Assembly (NCBI RefSeq): GCF_018613715.1
Contig: NZ_JAGGPT010000010.1
Coordinates: 186,001 to 250,000 of the forward strand
Direction: 5' to 3'
DNA from: Chryseobacterium sp. ISL-6
GTDB lineage: Bacteria > Bacteroidota > Bacteroidia > Flavobacteriales > Weeksellaceae
DNA length: 64,000 nucleotides
Shown in pieces: positions 1 to 8,678 of the stretch. Within the stretch, counting starts at the first letter, position 1. Each line of letters starts with the position of its first letter. Made by a program: the position numbers and the translations under genes. Below the pieces are notes generated by a model, which made no database searches, had not been told where the DNA came from, and saw only the letters and a list, made by a program, of their open reading frames with translations.

Positions 1-1
1 T

Positions 2-1189
2 GGCTCTGCCATTTGGAGGGCTCATAAAAAAGGAGCTTTAATGGCTTCTCCCAGCTGGATTCAGGTACATCCTACTTCGCTCCCACAATCTGGAGATTAT
101 CAGTCGAAATTAACCTTAATGTCGGAATCACTTCGTAATGATGGGAGAATATGGGTTCCTTCAAAAGAAAATGAAACCAGAGCTGCTAATGATATTCCTG
201 AAAATGAAAGGGATTATTATCTCGAAAGAAGATATCCGGCTTTTGGAAATCTTGCTCCGAGAGATATCTCATCCCGAGCTGCAAAAGAAAGAATTGATGC
301 CGGGTTCGGAATCGGACCTTTAAAAAATGCTGTATATCTCGATTTTTCAAAAGCAATTAAAGAACAGGGAAAAGAGAAGATTCAGGAAAAATATGGAAAC
401 TTGTTTGATATGTATCTTAAGATCACAGGATATGATGCCTATCAGGAGCCTATGATGATATCTCCTTCGGCTCACTTTTCTATGGGTGGTTTATGGGTAG
501 ACTACGAGCTGATGACTACTATTCCAGGATTATTTGCTTTAGGGGAAGCTAATTTTGCAGACCATGGAGCTAACAGACTTGGAGCAAATTCTCTTCTTCA
601 GGCTTCCGTTGATGGTTATTTCATCGCTCCTTATACAATTGCCAACTATCTTTCTAATGAAATCCATACTGGAAAAATATCTACAGAAGATCCGGCATTT
701 GAAAAAGCTGAAAATGCAGTTAAACAACAGGTAAAAAATCTGATCAACATCAATGGAACAAAAACCGTAGATCATTACCACAAAACCTTAGGAAAGTTGC
801 TTTATGATTATTGTGGCCTGGCTAGAAATGAAAAAGGTCTAAAATACGCTATTCAGGAAATACAAAAGCTAAAAGCAGAGTTCTATAGAAATGTAAAAGT
901 ATCCGGACAGGGAAACAGCATGAATACGGAACTGGAAAAAGCGGGACGCGTTGCTGACTATTTCGAAATCGGAGAATTGATGTGCTATGATGCCTTGACC
1001 CGAAATGAATCCTGTGGTGCTCATTTTCGCGAAGAATATCAAACTCCAGACGGTGAAGCTTTGAGAAATGACAATGAATTCCAGTTCATTTCAGCATGGG
1101 CATGGACGGATGAAAACAAAGAGCCTGAATTAATTAAAGAACCGCTTGTATTTGAAGAGGTACAACCAACGGTGAGAAGTTATAAATAA
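2..1189 (+). CDS. sdhA: Succinate dehydrogenase flavoprotein subunit, 5'-truncated
   Basis: C-terminal part of the FAD-binding subunit that oxidises succinate to fumarate in the membrane-bound complex II. The frame is open back to base 2 and reads GSAIWRAHKKGA before the first internal ATG at 41, so that ATG is not the true start and the gene begins outside the window. Visible family features are the flavoprotein stretch around HGANRLGANSLLQASVDGYF (an FAD-contacting segment in this family) and the helical C-terminal domain ending in the VRSYK tail usual for Bacteroidota. It is followed after 11 bp by sdhB on the same strand, so the two are co-transcribed; the cytochrome b subunit is presumably upstream. 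Identification is firm; only the N-terminus is missing. Confidence 0.95.
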   Translation, partial: GSAIWRAHKKGALMASPSWIQVHPTSLPQSGDYQSKLTLMSESLRNDGRIWVPSKENETRAANDIPENERDYYLERRYPAFGNLAPRDISSRAAKERIDAGFGIGPLKNAVYLDFSKAIKEQGKEKIQEKYGNLFDMYLKITGYDAYQEPMMISPSAHFSMGGLWVDYELMTTIPGLFALGEANFADHGANRLGANSLLQASVDGYFIAPYTIANYLSNEIHTGKISTEDPAFEKAENAVKQQVKNLININGTKTVDHYHKTLGKLLYDYCGLARNEKGLKYAIQEIQKLKAEFYRNVKVSGQGNSMNTELEKAGRVADYFEIGELMCYDALTRNESCGAHFREEYQTPDGEALRNDNEFQFISAWAWTDENKEPELIKEPLVFEEVQPTVRSYK

Positions 1190-1200
1190 AAACAAAAATT

Positions 1201-1950
1201 ATGGATTTACATTTGAAAATATGGAGACAGAAGGACGGAAAGACCGAAGGAAAGCTGGTAAATTATGATTTAAAAGAATTGAATTCTCATATGTCTTTTC
1301 TTGAAATGCTGGACACTTTAAATGAAAAACTGATCACTGAAGGCGAAGAACCCGTAGAGTTCGATCACGATTGTCGTGAAGGAATCTGTGGACAATGTGG
1401 AATGATGATCAACGGTTTAGCTCACGGTCCTTTAAAAAATACCACGACATGTCAGTTGCATTTACGTTCTTTCAAAGATGGAGAAACTATTGTTATAGAA
1501 CCCTTCCGGGCAGAAGCATTTCCTATAAAAAGAGATTTAAAAGTAGATCGTTCAGCTTTCGACAGAATAATCTCCTCAGGAGGTTTCGTTTCCATAAATA
1601 CGGGACAGGCTCCTGATGCAACAGCCATAGCTGTTACGCATCAAACTGCCGAAGAAGCTTTTGACTCCGCTGCCTGTATAGGATGTGGGGCATGTGTGGC
1701 AACCTGTAAAAATGCAAGTGCCGCTTTATTTACATCTGCCAAAATTACACATATGGTTCTTCTTCCTCAGGGTAAGGAAGAAAGAAGTAAGCGCGTTATA
1801 GATATGGTAAAGCAAATGGATAGCGAGTTATTTGGACATTGTTCCAACACTGAAGCCTGTGAAGTAGAATGCCCGCAAGGTATTTCAGTTCTCAATATCG
1901 CCAGAATGAATTATGAGTATAGCAGAGCTTTATTTTTCGGGAAGAAGTAG
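1201..1950 (+). CDS. sdhB: Succinate dehydrogenase/fumarate reductase iron-sulfur subunit
   Basis: Electron-transfer subunit of complex II, passing electrons from the SdhA flavin to the quinone site. 249 aa, a normal length. The N-terminal ferredoxin domain has Cys58, Cys63, Cys66 and Cys84 (CREGICGQCG...C) for the [2Fe-2S] cluster. The C-terminal domain has CIGCGACVATC (about 159-169) and later cysteines at about 214, 220 and 224 for the [4Fe-4S] and [3Fe-4S] clusters. It starts 11 bp after sdhA and ends the operon at a perfect 10-bp hairpin. Nothing unusual was seen. Confidence 0.97.
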   Translation: MDLHLKIWRQKDGKTEGKLVNYDLKELNSHMSFLEMLDTLNEKLITEGEEPVEFDHDCREGICGQCGMMINGLAHGPLKNTTTCQLHLRSFKDGETIVIEPFRAEAFPIKRDLKVDRSAFDRIISSGGFVSINTGQAPDATAIAVTHQTAEEAFDSAACIGCGACVATCKNASAALFTSAKITHMVLLPQGKEERSKRVIDMVKQMDSELFGHCSNTEACEVECPQGISVLNIARMNYEYSRALFFGKK

Positions 1951-1984
1951 TTGAATAGTGATAGTCCTAAACTGTAAAAAGCAA

Positions 1985-2008
1985 AAGGGTAAAATTACTT
2001 TTACCCTT
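1985..2008 (+). terminator. Terminator hairpin after sdhB
   Basis: AAGGGTAAAA, a TTAC loop, then the exact complement TTTTACCCTT, 35 bp after the sdhB stop. T-rich sequence follows. It would end the sdhAB transcript before the convergent gene at 2073. Confidence 0.75.
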
Positions 2009-2072
2009 CTTACTCATCTATTCTTTTCTGAGACTTTAGCAATTCATCGCTTTACTGCTTTTATCCTTTGTT

Positions 2073-3086
2073 TTAAACTTCCTTATCGAAATACAGCATA
2101 TAGAATTTTCCTTTTTCATCTTGTCCCTGCTCCAGCATTTTTCGATCACCATGGATGTAAATATGGAAATTCTTATCTAATTTGATAATACTCTTAAAAT
2201 GTCGCTGCGTCTTTTTCACCGCAGCTTCACTGATTGGGAATTCTTCAGCAATATTGATCTGCATATCCTGTTCATAATCTGTTTTAAAATTAACGAAACT
2301 TTCTATCACATGCTGGTCACCTAATACTTCAGTTGCAAAATCATCAAGTTTAAATTCCTCTTTTTCTTTGAAGAAATTAATCGATTTATTTAAAAAGTCA
2401 GCCTGATCTGCTTTTGAAACTTCAAACTCCTGAGGAAGCTGTTTTGTAATATAATCTTTATAAACCATTAACGCTTCCTGAGTGTGGAAATACTCATCAT
2501 CACGCTGTTTCACTTTCAGGAAATCTTCAAACCAATAATACATATCTCCGTTTTTGTTGTTATCAACTACAGACAATACGTATCCATTCTCTTTATGATT
2601 ATTATAGATCAAAGCTGCTTTATCAATTTTTGATAATCCGATACCCTGATCTTTTTCCAATGCAAAAGTTTCTTCCTGAGGGAATATCTTTAAGAAAGAT
2701 TCTCTTTTTTCAGTTTTAAAAATCCCGATCTTATCTACTTTCTCATCCCCTTCTCTCTCATCTTCAAAGAATACAATAAATAACTCACCCCCCTGAACTC
2801 TAGGGTTTTCAGCAGCTTCAAAAAGATGCTTAGCAATGTTTTCAGACTCCCATAGGAATTTAGCCTTATCCTCAAAAATTTCTGTTACAGAACTGTAAAC
2901 AGGATTATTTACTAAATAAGTATCACTATAAAACTGATAGGTTTCTTCTGTTTTAAAAGAACCTAAAAAATAATCTTCAAGCATTTCTGCCATCCCTTCT
3001 TCCAACTGCAATTCTTCCTGAGAAAGTGTTAAAGACTCACCATTGATCTTATTACCGACTCTGTGTACTATAATTTTTGAAAACAT
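2073..3086 (-). CDS. 37-kDa nucleoid-associated protein family (NdpA/YejK-like)
   Basis: 337-aa acidic soluble protein of the NdpA/YejK family, found with the nucleoid in Gammaproteobacteria; its role in Bacteroidota is not defined. Family-like features are the N-terminal IIVHRVGNK start, the glutamate-rich first 40 residues (typical of this family), and a mid-region with VQGGELFIVFF. Length fits the family (about 335-350 aa). It is monocistronic and converges with sdhAB. The start at 3086 gives the family's usual N-terminus. I am fairly sure of the family; function is known only by analogy. Confidence 0.85.
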   Translation of the reverse strand: MFSKIIVHRVGNKINGESLTLSQEELQLEEGMAEMLEDYFLGSFKTEETYQFYSDTYLVNNPVYSSVTEIFEDKAKFLWESENIAKHLFEAAENPRVQGGELFIVFFEDEREGDEKVDKIGIFKTEKRESFLKIFPQEETFALEKDQGIGLSKIDKAALIYNNHKENGYVLSVVDNNKNGDMYYWFEDFLKVKQRDDEYFHTQEALMVYKDYITKQLPQEFEVSKADQADFLNKSINFFKEKEEFKLDDFATEVLGDQHVIESFVNFKTDYEQDMQINIAEEFPISEAAVKKTQRHFKSIIKLDKNFHIYIHGDRKMLEQGQDEKGKFYMLYFDKEV

Positions 3087-3254
3087 TTTTGATTTTTATG
3101 GACTGCAAAGATATTAATAATCTCAAATATCGAGCAGCATTTCGTTTTGATAATAACCTTATCATTTTGGATAGCTTTTTTGCATTATAAAATTCAACAA
3201 AAATAATCAACACATTGAATTACAACTAATTAAAATAAACCAATCTTTAAAGGA

Positions 3255-3455
3255 ATGCAATTGGCATCATCATTATCAAAACATACAAAAATGGACTTAA
3301 AAACTTTAAACAAAATCGACAAGCTACGAAGATTAAAAAGCACAGGGCCAAAAACTCCAAAATGGATGAAGCCCTATCATCTGTTGCTTATAGCATTCTT
3401 AGTGATTTTTATTTTTGGAGGATTTATAAAATTTTTAGAACAAAATCATTATTAA
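3255..3455 (+). CDS. Small single-pass membrane protein (pair 1)
   Basis: 66 aa from the ATG at 3255, or 54 aa from the ATG at 3291 (MDLKTLNKIDKL...); the sequence does not decide between them. A basic, proline-containing N-terminal half (KSTGPKTPKWMKP) is followed by one strongly hydrophobic helix near residues 41-62 and a short polar tail, which suggests a type II inner-membrane protein. One base separates it from the helical protein at 3457, so they are co-transcribed. No family recognised. A second small membrane protein precedes the paralogous partner downstream (3948-4079). Confidence 0.65.
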   Translation: MQLASSLSKHTKMDLKTLNKIDKLRRLKSTGPKTPKWMKPYHLLLIAFLVIFIFGGFIKFLEQNHY

Positions 3456-3456
3456 T

Positions 3457-3813
3457 ATGAATTATTTACAAGCCGTTCAGGAAATTACAGAAGTAATTCC
3501 TAGCATACAGTATGAATTGGATGAAACTAAAACACAGAGTTCTTATAGTATGATGAATACTTTTACAGATCACATCAAAAGAATGATTCGTCAAAATGAA
3601 AGACCTCTTTTATTTAAAAGTCTAAAAAAGATGGGTACGATCTATAAAAACGGAGATGCAGTACTTAAAAATGCCATAGAATGCACTTTTATCTATTCAT
3701 TGGACAATGTAACAACTTTCTGCAGTGAAGAATACCGAAAAGCTATCTTTAGTCATATGTCCAAGGATCTTCAGAGAATTTATTCCAAACAGATTTATAC
3801 ACATGGTATATAA
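3457..3813 (+). CDS. Small helical cytosolic protein (pair 1, DUF7674-like)
   Basis: 118 aa, no signal peptide or membrane segment, predicted almost wholly alpha-helical. It is clearly related to the product at 4133-4531: both share a central HIKRMIRQN / YLKNLLRES block, a GTIYKNGDA / EGIYRSADS block with near-identical spacing, and a final HMSKDLQRIYSKQ / YMPVNFQEIYLDQ block. It resembles the small DUF7674-type proteins of Chryseobacterium, but that label is from memory. It follows the small membrane protein with 1 bp spacing. Function unknown. Confidence 0.75.
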   Translation: MNYLQAVQEITEVIPSIQYELDETKTQSSYSMMNTFTDHIKRMIRQNERPLLFKSLKKMGTIYKNGDAVLKNAIECTFIYSLDNVTTFCSEEYRKAIFSHMSKDLQRIYSKQIYTHGI

Positions 3814-3947
3814 TGGCAGTAATTGTAAGAAGAAATAATCATTTTGTCACATTACAGAGATTTTTCTAAAAATAGATTCCTCAAAAAACTGACACTACTT
3901 TTTTTTATTACATTTTTCAACGATTTCATTACAAAATTATTACGATT

Positions 3948-4079
3948 ATGAAGACAAAAATCAGAAAACAATTTGACTGGAAACAATGGAAAGAGTCGAA
4001 TTCCAGACACAATATTGAAATCCTAGCTACTCACATTGCACTGATCATCGGAGTATTTATTTTTGCTGCCTGCTTATAA
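3948..4079 (+). CDS. Very small single-pass membrane protein (pair 2)
   Basis: 43-aa ORF starting MKTKIRKQFDWKQWKESN and ending in a hydrophobic helix (about residues 24-43) that closes with AACL. The basic/aromatic N-terminus plus C-terminal helix resembles a tail-anchored protein. It lies 53 bp before the helical protein at 4133, matching the order at 3255-3813. That parallel with a recognisable downstream paralogue is the main reason to believe it is a gene. Confidence 0.55.
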   Translation: MKTKIRKQFDWKQWKESNSRHNIEILATHIALIIGVFIFAACL

Positions 4080-4132
4080 GTTTGGTACACTTTTAGCGGC
4101 AGTAAAAGTGTTTGAAAAATAAAATATTATTT

Positions 4133-4531
4133 ATGATGAACGAGCCAATGCAAACTATTAATGAAGAGACCGCTGTAGAGTATTTAAAATTTTTCTATCC
4201 CACTCTTAGAGGTGAAATTACACAGTTATCGGTGCAAAATAATTTTGCAGGTATTATCCAATCAACTGTAAACTACTTAAAAAACCTTTTACGAGAGTCC
4301 AAAATCAATATTATCGGCCATCACATCAAACTGATGGAAGGGATCTATAGAAGTGCAGATTCATATGTAAAAGATATTATCGAAAATCTTTTCGTAAGAT
4401 CTTTTGAAAGTTTTAAGAAACATACTAAGATACAGCATTGGAATGCCATTTTCCAGTACATGCCTGTCAATTTCCAGGAGATCTATCTGGATCAACAAAA
4501 AAAAGATCAAATATTTTTTGGTAAAAAATAA
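4133..4531 (+). CDS. Small helical cytosolic protein (pair 2, DUF7674-like)
   Basis: About 132 aa from the ATG at 4133. The frame could also start at a TTG at 4112, but the tandem ATGs at 4133/4136 are more credible. It is helical, has no signal peptide, and is a diverged paralogue of the product at 3457-3813, aligning over most of its length. Its transcript ends at a strong bidirectional hairpin. Function unknown; the repeated membrane-peptide plus helical-protein layout suggests a physical complex, which is inference. Confidence 0.72.
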   Translation: MMNEPMQTINEETAVEYLKFFYPTLRGEITQLSVQNNFAGIIQSTVNYLKNLLRESKINIIGHHIKLMEGIYRSADSYVKDIIENLFVRSFESFKKHTKIQHWNAIFQYMPVNFQEIYLDQQKKDQIFFGKK

Positions 4532-4540
4532 TTTTAAATA

Positions 4541-4578
4541 AAAATACCCCCGAATCAATAGATTCGGGGGTATTTTTT
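4541..4578. terminator. Bidirectional terminator
   Basis: A 16-bp perfect stem (AAAATACCCCCGAATC and its complement) with loop AATA, flanked by A- and T-runs. It sits between convergent genes ending at 4531 (+) and 4596 (-), so it can end both transcripts. Confidence 0.9.
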
Positions 4579-4595
4579 ATCTTAATCTCTTTTTC

Positions 4596-5117
4596 CTATT
4601 GAGCTTTTTTCTTCACAAAAACCTTTTGAATAGTAGCAAGTTCCTCTTTATTGAGCTTTGTTGTTTTTTCCAGTTTAGCTAAAAAAACGTCAACCTCTTC
4701 TGGTGTTGCCGGAGATCCTAGATTTTCGCCTTTATCATTAAAAGAATCTGCCAGAACCTCGCCTTTAGGATTTAAGATCAGCCAAAAAGGAAGTCCTGCA
4801 TCTTTTCCTTTATACCTGCTCATCATTTCCTCCCCACCCGGATTTTCAAGTGCTTTCTTTTCTCCTCTTTCCTGAACATCAAGATAAGTGGTAACATAGT
4901 TTTTATCAAATAGTGGTTTTGTTTCCGGCAGGTTCATATTTTTCTCCATTAGCTTACACCATTGGCACCATGAAGCATGAAACACTAAAAGGACATTTTT
5001 ATTTTCTTTTTTTGCTTCACTAAGCGCTTTATTTAATACTACATCTGCTTTTTCCTGTGCAAAACCTATCTGAAATAACAATAAGGTAAGAACCAAAATA
5101 ATTTTAGAATACTTCAT
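4596..5117 (-). CDS. Periplasmic thioredoxin-family protein
   Basis: 173 aa with a Sec signal peptide (hydrophobic residues 5-18, cleavage after GFAQ at about 21), so the mature protein acts in the periplasm. The thioredoxin-fold active site is ASWCQWCKLMEK (CxxC at about 51-54), typical of the thioredoxin_7 / DUF255-like group of disulfide reductases. A conserved GLPFWLILNPKGEV segment supplies the cis-proline region. It is likely to reduce or isomerise exported proteins; the partner is unknown. Monocistronic, ending at the shared terminator. Confidence 0.85.
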   Translation of the reverse strand: MKYSKIILVLTLLLFQIGFAQEKADVVLNKALSEAKKENKNVLLVFHASWCQWCKLMEKNMNLPETKPLFDKNYVTTYLDVQERGEKKALENPGGEEMMSRYKGKDAGLPFWLILNPKGEVLADSFNDKGENLGSPATPEEVDVFLAKLEKTTKLNKEELATIQKVFVKKKAQ

Positions 5118-5221
5118 TTTTGTCTTTTAAAAAATTTAACTAAACGAATGTACTTAATTTTTCTTTTGAAAATTCTGATTGACAAAAATATCTTTTACGA
5201 AGATTAATCAAATCGTAATAA

Positions 5222-6328
5222 CTACTTCAGGACAGTTTCCTCTGTTGCGATTCGTCGAAAAATAATTAACGGTTCTTTCTTCCTTAAGATATCTAACAGG
5301 ATCTGAACTGAAAATGTAAGAATCAAATAAAATAGTATAAGGAGTAATACGAATCCAATTCCATGTTGTCTATATCCGAAAATACCTTTACCCCAAGAAA
5401 TTAGTATCCATTGTATCATATACATTGATGTCAGATTTTTACTACAATATTTTAAAATTCTCATGAATGCATTTTCTTTAGCATTGGAAGTCATCCTAAA
5501 AATAACCCAAAGAAAGATCAAAGTCCATCCTGCAAAATAAATAACACCTCCAGGCCCCATATGATAAAAGCCATTGTAATTATAGTCTCCATACACAAAA
5601 ACTAATGGTGCTCCAAATGCTGCAAACACAAGTCCCACATACAGCATGTTTTTAAATAATTTCTTACTGTCATAGTTTAACTCCTGAAACCATTTACCAA
5701 AAAACATCCCAATGATAATAAAGGACATCCACGGAAAAACAGGGAAATAGACATAAGCAGGAAAGTCATTATTAAAAAGAAGATCTAAAACATAATTAAT
5801 TCCCGGAACGTCAATATTAATTCCACTAACTTCTCTGGATACCAACGCTACTAACAATCCTATAGCCAGAATGCCAAATTTATTTTTAACATATTTTCTT
5901 ATAAAGCCAACAAATAGTAAAGACATTCCCGCTAATTGTAAAATATCACCTAGCAAGACCAAATACACATATTGCTGCTCTATTGGGGCATGCCATCCAT
6001 ACTTTTGAATAAAATTATCCGGTGCAAAACCAAAAATTACAGGAATCATAAATTTCATGAAATTCATGAAAAGAGCTGCCAGTAAAAGTAAACCACCCCG
6101 CTTTATTGAACTTTTAAGACTTTGATGACTGGACGTCATAAATGTTACCCCCATACAAATCAGAAAAATAGAAGTACCTCTGCCCAGAAAGACAATAAAA
6201 CTACCGATAGCTGTTTCTGATTGCGATTTCACATTCGCAAATATGAGTAAGGTGTGAATAATGACCATTCCTATAACACTCATTCCCTTTATTAAATCCA
6301 GTGCCAGAATTCTTTTATTTTGTTTCAT
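5222..6328 (-). CDS. Multi-pass membrane acyltransferase, HGSNAT/DUF1624-like
   Basis: 368-aa integral membrane protein with about 10 hydrophobic helices. The N-terminus (RILALDLIKGMSVIGMVIIH) has the D-x-(I/L)-(R/K)-G and conserved His pattern of acyltransferase_3 / heparan-alpha-glucosaminide N-acetyltransferase-like proteins, which move acetyl groups across the membrane onto sugars. The acceptor cannot be told. It is alone, followed on the left by the thioredoxin gene in the same orientation 104 bp away. A related membrane acyltransferase family is the main alternative. Confidence 0.75.
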   Translation of the reverse strand: MKQNKRILALDLIKGMSVIGMVIIHTLLIFANVKSQSETAIGSFIVFLGRGTSIFLICMGVTFMTSSHQSLKSSIKRGGLLLLAALFMNFMKFMIPVIFGFAPDNFIQKYGWHAPIEQQYVYLVLLGDILQLAGMSLLFVGFIRKYVKNKFGILAIGLLVALVSREVSGINIDVPGINYVLDLLFNNDFPAYVYFPVFPWMSFIIIGMFFGKWFQELNYDSKKLFKNMLYVGLVFAAFGAPLVFVYGDYNYNGFYHMGPGGVIYFAGWTLIFLWVIFRMTSNAKENAFMRILKYCSKNLTSMYMIQWILISWGKGIFGYRQHGIGFVLLLILFYLILTFSVQILLDILRKKEPLIIFRRIATEETVLK

Positions 6329-6818
6329 AATTTTTTAGTTTTTAAAAAGCTTCAAATTCTATCATACATGAACTATTTGAAGCTAGCGAAAGTCCTTTTT
6401 GTATTAAATTTCTGTTATCTCGTTACTATTATTTTTTTAGCAGAATAATCAACCTTTCTCTAATTCCTTATTTTGCTGGGTTCTCCAATACTTTTCTCAT
6501 CCTAAAATTAATTATATTTTATTTAGAATAAATAAAAACAAATATATAAATAAAAAGTAAATATTTTATTTTGGTAATAAATTTTCATAATATTTTGGTG
6601 ATTTTCCAGAATTAAATACCATTAGCCTGGATATGAAAGTCATTTGGATACCGCTAACTACCCTTTCAATGGAATATCAGTTAAATAGAAACCTAATCTT
6701 TCGACCCTGTTTTTACATTCACTTTTTTTGTAATTTAGATTCAAAAGAATACAACGATTCATAAGAACATAGATTCATTTCTGGTTGAACATAAACTCAA
6801 TTCTAATGCTCATCAAAC
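6329..6818. other. AT-rich divergent intergenic region
   Basis: 490 bp between the divergent acyltransferase (-) and AraC-type (+) genes. It must hold both promoters, but no element was strong enough to place. No ORF, hairpin with a T-run or repeat array was found. Confidence 0.5.
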
Positions 6819-7607
6819 ATGATTGAAATAAAAAAATATTCAAATCAAATAAACCATTCTGAACCAAGACGGGTGATCAGATACACCTTATTCTGGTGCA
6901 AGAGTGGATCTGCTGAAATCTTGATTGATGAAAATATCTTTAATCTTACGGCTGGAGAAACAGTAACCATCACTTCAGGGCAATTTCATCAATTGAGAGC
7001 TGTTGAAGGAGAAGTGACAGCACTTGAGTTTACTCTTGATTTCTTTAGTAAAAATGACAGCGATATTGAACTCATTTTTCACAACGGTTTATTCTGTCAT
7101 TTTGGAATGAATGAAAAGATAAGTGTCCGTCAACCCGTATTTTTCACTGAAACATTGAATCTAATTGAGAATGAAATCAGTGAGAAGCCCTATCAGTATT
7201 TAATTTCAACACATTCACTGGTTGAATTATTACTTATTGAGATCAACCGCAGTAAAATAGCAAATGGTGATGAGATCTGGAAGCCTGACGCTTTATTTTT
7301 AAAATTTCTGGAAAGCGTACGTAATCATTTTGCAGAAAACTATCAGGTATCTCATTTTGCAGATCTCCTAGGAACTACAGAAGCTAAATTGAATGAAGTT
7401 TCAAAACTGCATACTAACAAAACAGCACAGAATGTTATTTACAGCCTTATCATTTCTGAGGCTAAAAGATTATTACTTTACGAAAAGTTAACTGTAAAAG
7501 AAATCGCCTACCAGCTTGGGTTCAATGATCCCTTTTACTTTTCCAACTTCTTTAAAAAACACACTTCCCTATCTCCAAAAGATTATCAGAAGTCGGTAAA
7601 AAACTAA
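6819..7607 (+). CDS. AraC-family transcriptional regulator
   Basis: 262 aa. The N-terminal half is a cupin-like sensor (hydrophobic strands with LTAGETVTITSGQFHQL at about 43-60). The C-terminal 100 residues hold the two-HTH AraC DNA-binding domain: second HTH LTVKEIAYQLGFNDPFYFSN followed by FFKKHTSLSPKDYQ, the standard AraC signature. It is upstream of and co-directional with a DoxX-like membrane protein (92-bp gap) and a cupin protein, so it probably regulates them in response to a small ligand. The ligand is unknown. Confidence 0.9.
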   Translation: MIEIKKYSNQINHSEPRRVIRYTLFWCKSGSAEILIDENIFNLTAGETVTITSGQFHQLRAVEGEVTALEFTLDFFSKNDSDIELIFHNGLFCHFGMNEKISVRQPVFFTETLNLIENEISEKPYQYLISTHSLVELLLIEINRSKIANGDEIWKPDALFLKFLESVRNHFAENYQVSHFADLLGTTEAKLNEVSKLHTNKTAQNVIYSLIISEAKRLLLYEKLTVKEIAYQLGFNDPFYFSNFFKKHTSLSPKDYQKSVKN

Positions 7608-7699
7608 ATATTATATGCTTTTCCCAGAATTGTCTATTCTTTAGGCTACGGCTATCACCGAACTTTGTACTTGTAATTAATCAACTAAGATTTTTAAGT

Positions 7700-8125
7700 A
7701 TGAAGACTAAACAAGATATAGCCGTTTTCCTGTTAAGAATAACATTAGCGACAGGTTTTTTATCAGCTGTTGCAAGCAGGCTTGGTTTTTGGGGTAGCTA
7801 TTCTTCGGGTTGGAAAAATTTCGTCAGTTATACCGCTGAAACCAATTCCTTTTTACCACAGACATTTGCACCATGTATTGCTTTATTGTCAACTATTGCT
7901 GAATTATCGATTGGTATTTTTCTTCTTGTTGGCTATCAAATCAGTAAAACTGCTTTATCCGCTTCTATTCTCACTTTATTATTTGCATTAGCCATGTCTA
8001 TTTCTTTTGGTTGTAAAGAGCCTTTGGATTATTCAGTTTTTGCATTCAGTGCGGGAGCATTTTTGCTAAGTACTTTCTCACGTTACAAATGGACCTTAGA
8101 AGAGTTTTTAAACACAATAAAATAA
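7700..8125 (+). CDS. DoxX/MauE-like four-helix membrane protein
   Basis: 141 aa with four predicted membrane helices (about 8-28, 55-77, 82-101, 108-127). The RITLATGFLSAVASRLGFWG opening and PQTFAPCIALLSTIAEL segment fit the DoxX-like superfamily of small quinone/redox-related membrane proteins. It lies 92 bp after the AraC-type gene and 16 bp before the cupin gene, so it is most likely in an operon with the cupin. The reaction is unknown. Confidence 0.75.
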   Translation: MKTKQDIAVFLLRITLATGFLSAVASRLGFWGSYSSGWKNFVSYTAETNSFLPQTFAPCIALLSTIAELSIGIFLLVGYQISKTALSASILTLLFALAMSISFGCKEPLDYSVFAFSAGAFLLSTFSRYKWTLEEFLNTIK

Positions 8126-8141
8126 TTTAAATTTTAATATC

Positions 8142-8495
8142 ATGAACACAAACATCCACGATTACATCGTAAAAACAGAACAAACAGAGTGGCAGCCATT
8201 AATTGAAAAAGGAATTCACTACGAAGGCATATTTGTAAAGTCTTTAAAATTTGATCCTGAAAAAAACCGGTCTACAACCATACTTTTAAAATTTGAGCCA
8301 GGTGCGAGTTATCCCTATCATAATCATCCAGCTGGAGAAGAATTATTTGTAATGGAAGGAGATGCTGTTATTGCAGGAGCACATTTGGAAAAAGGGGATT
8401 ATTTATATACTCCATCAAATTTTAAACATTCCGTGAAATCAGAGAATGGTTGTATACTTTTTTTCATGATACCAGAAGAAGTAGAGATTCTTTAA
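8142..8495 (+). CDS. Cupin-domain protein (ChrR-like)
   Basis: 117-aa single-domain cupin. Motif 1 is YPYHNHPAGEELFVMEGD (His-x-His and Glu metal ligands at about 60-67), and motif 2 contains the FKHSVKSE histidine at about 100. Similar one-domain cupins bind Zn or Fe and include the ChrR anti-sigma cupin domain and small dioxygenase-like proteins. It follows the DoxX-like gene by 16 bp and is closed by a terminator. A role in an oxidative or small-molecule response is inferred from the AraC-DoxX-cupin context. Confidence 0.85.
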   Translation: MNTNIHDYIVKTEQTEWQPLIEKGIHYEGIFVKSLKFDPEKNRSTTILLKFEPGASYPYHNHPAGEELFVMEGDAVIAGAHLEKGDYLYTPSNFKHSVKSENGCILFFMIPEEVEIL

Positions 8496-8513
8496 AGTAT
8501 TTATTTCAATAAA

Positions 8514-8548
8514 AAAACCGGGGTAAAACAATGTTTTACTCCGGTTGT
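8514..8548 (+). terminator. Terminator after the DoxX-cupin operon
   Basis: A 13-bp stem (ACCGGGGTAAAAC with one G-U pair on the other arm) and loop AAT, preceded by an A-run, 21 bp after the cupin stop. Confidence 0.8.
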
Positions 8549-8678
8549 ATAATCAAGTGTAAAGAATTACCTATATATTATTACACACAAAACCTTTTTC
8601 TAAGCATCATTATAGAACAATATTGGTTCGTTGTTTTTTCTTGCTTCTCATGCAGATGTATATCATAATTTATTTTAC

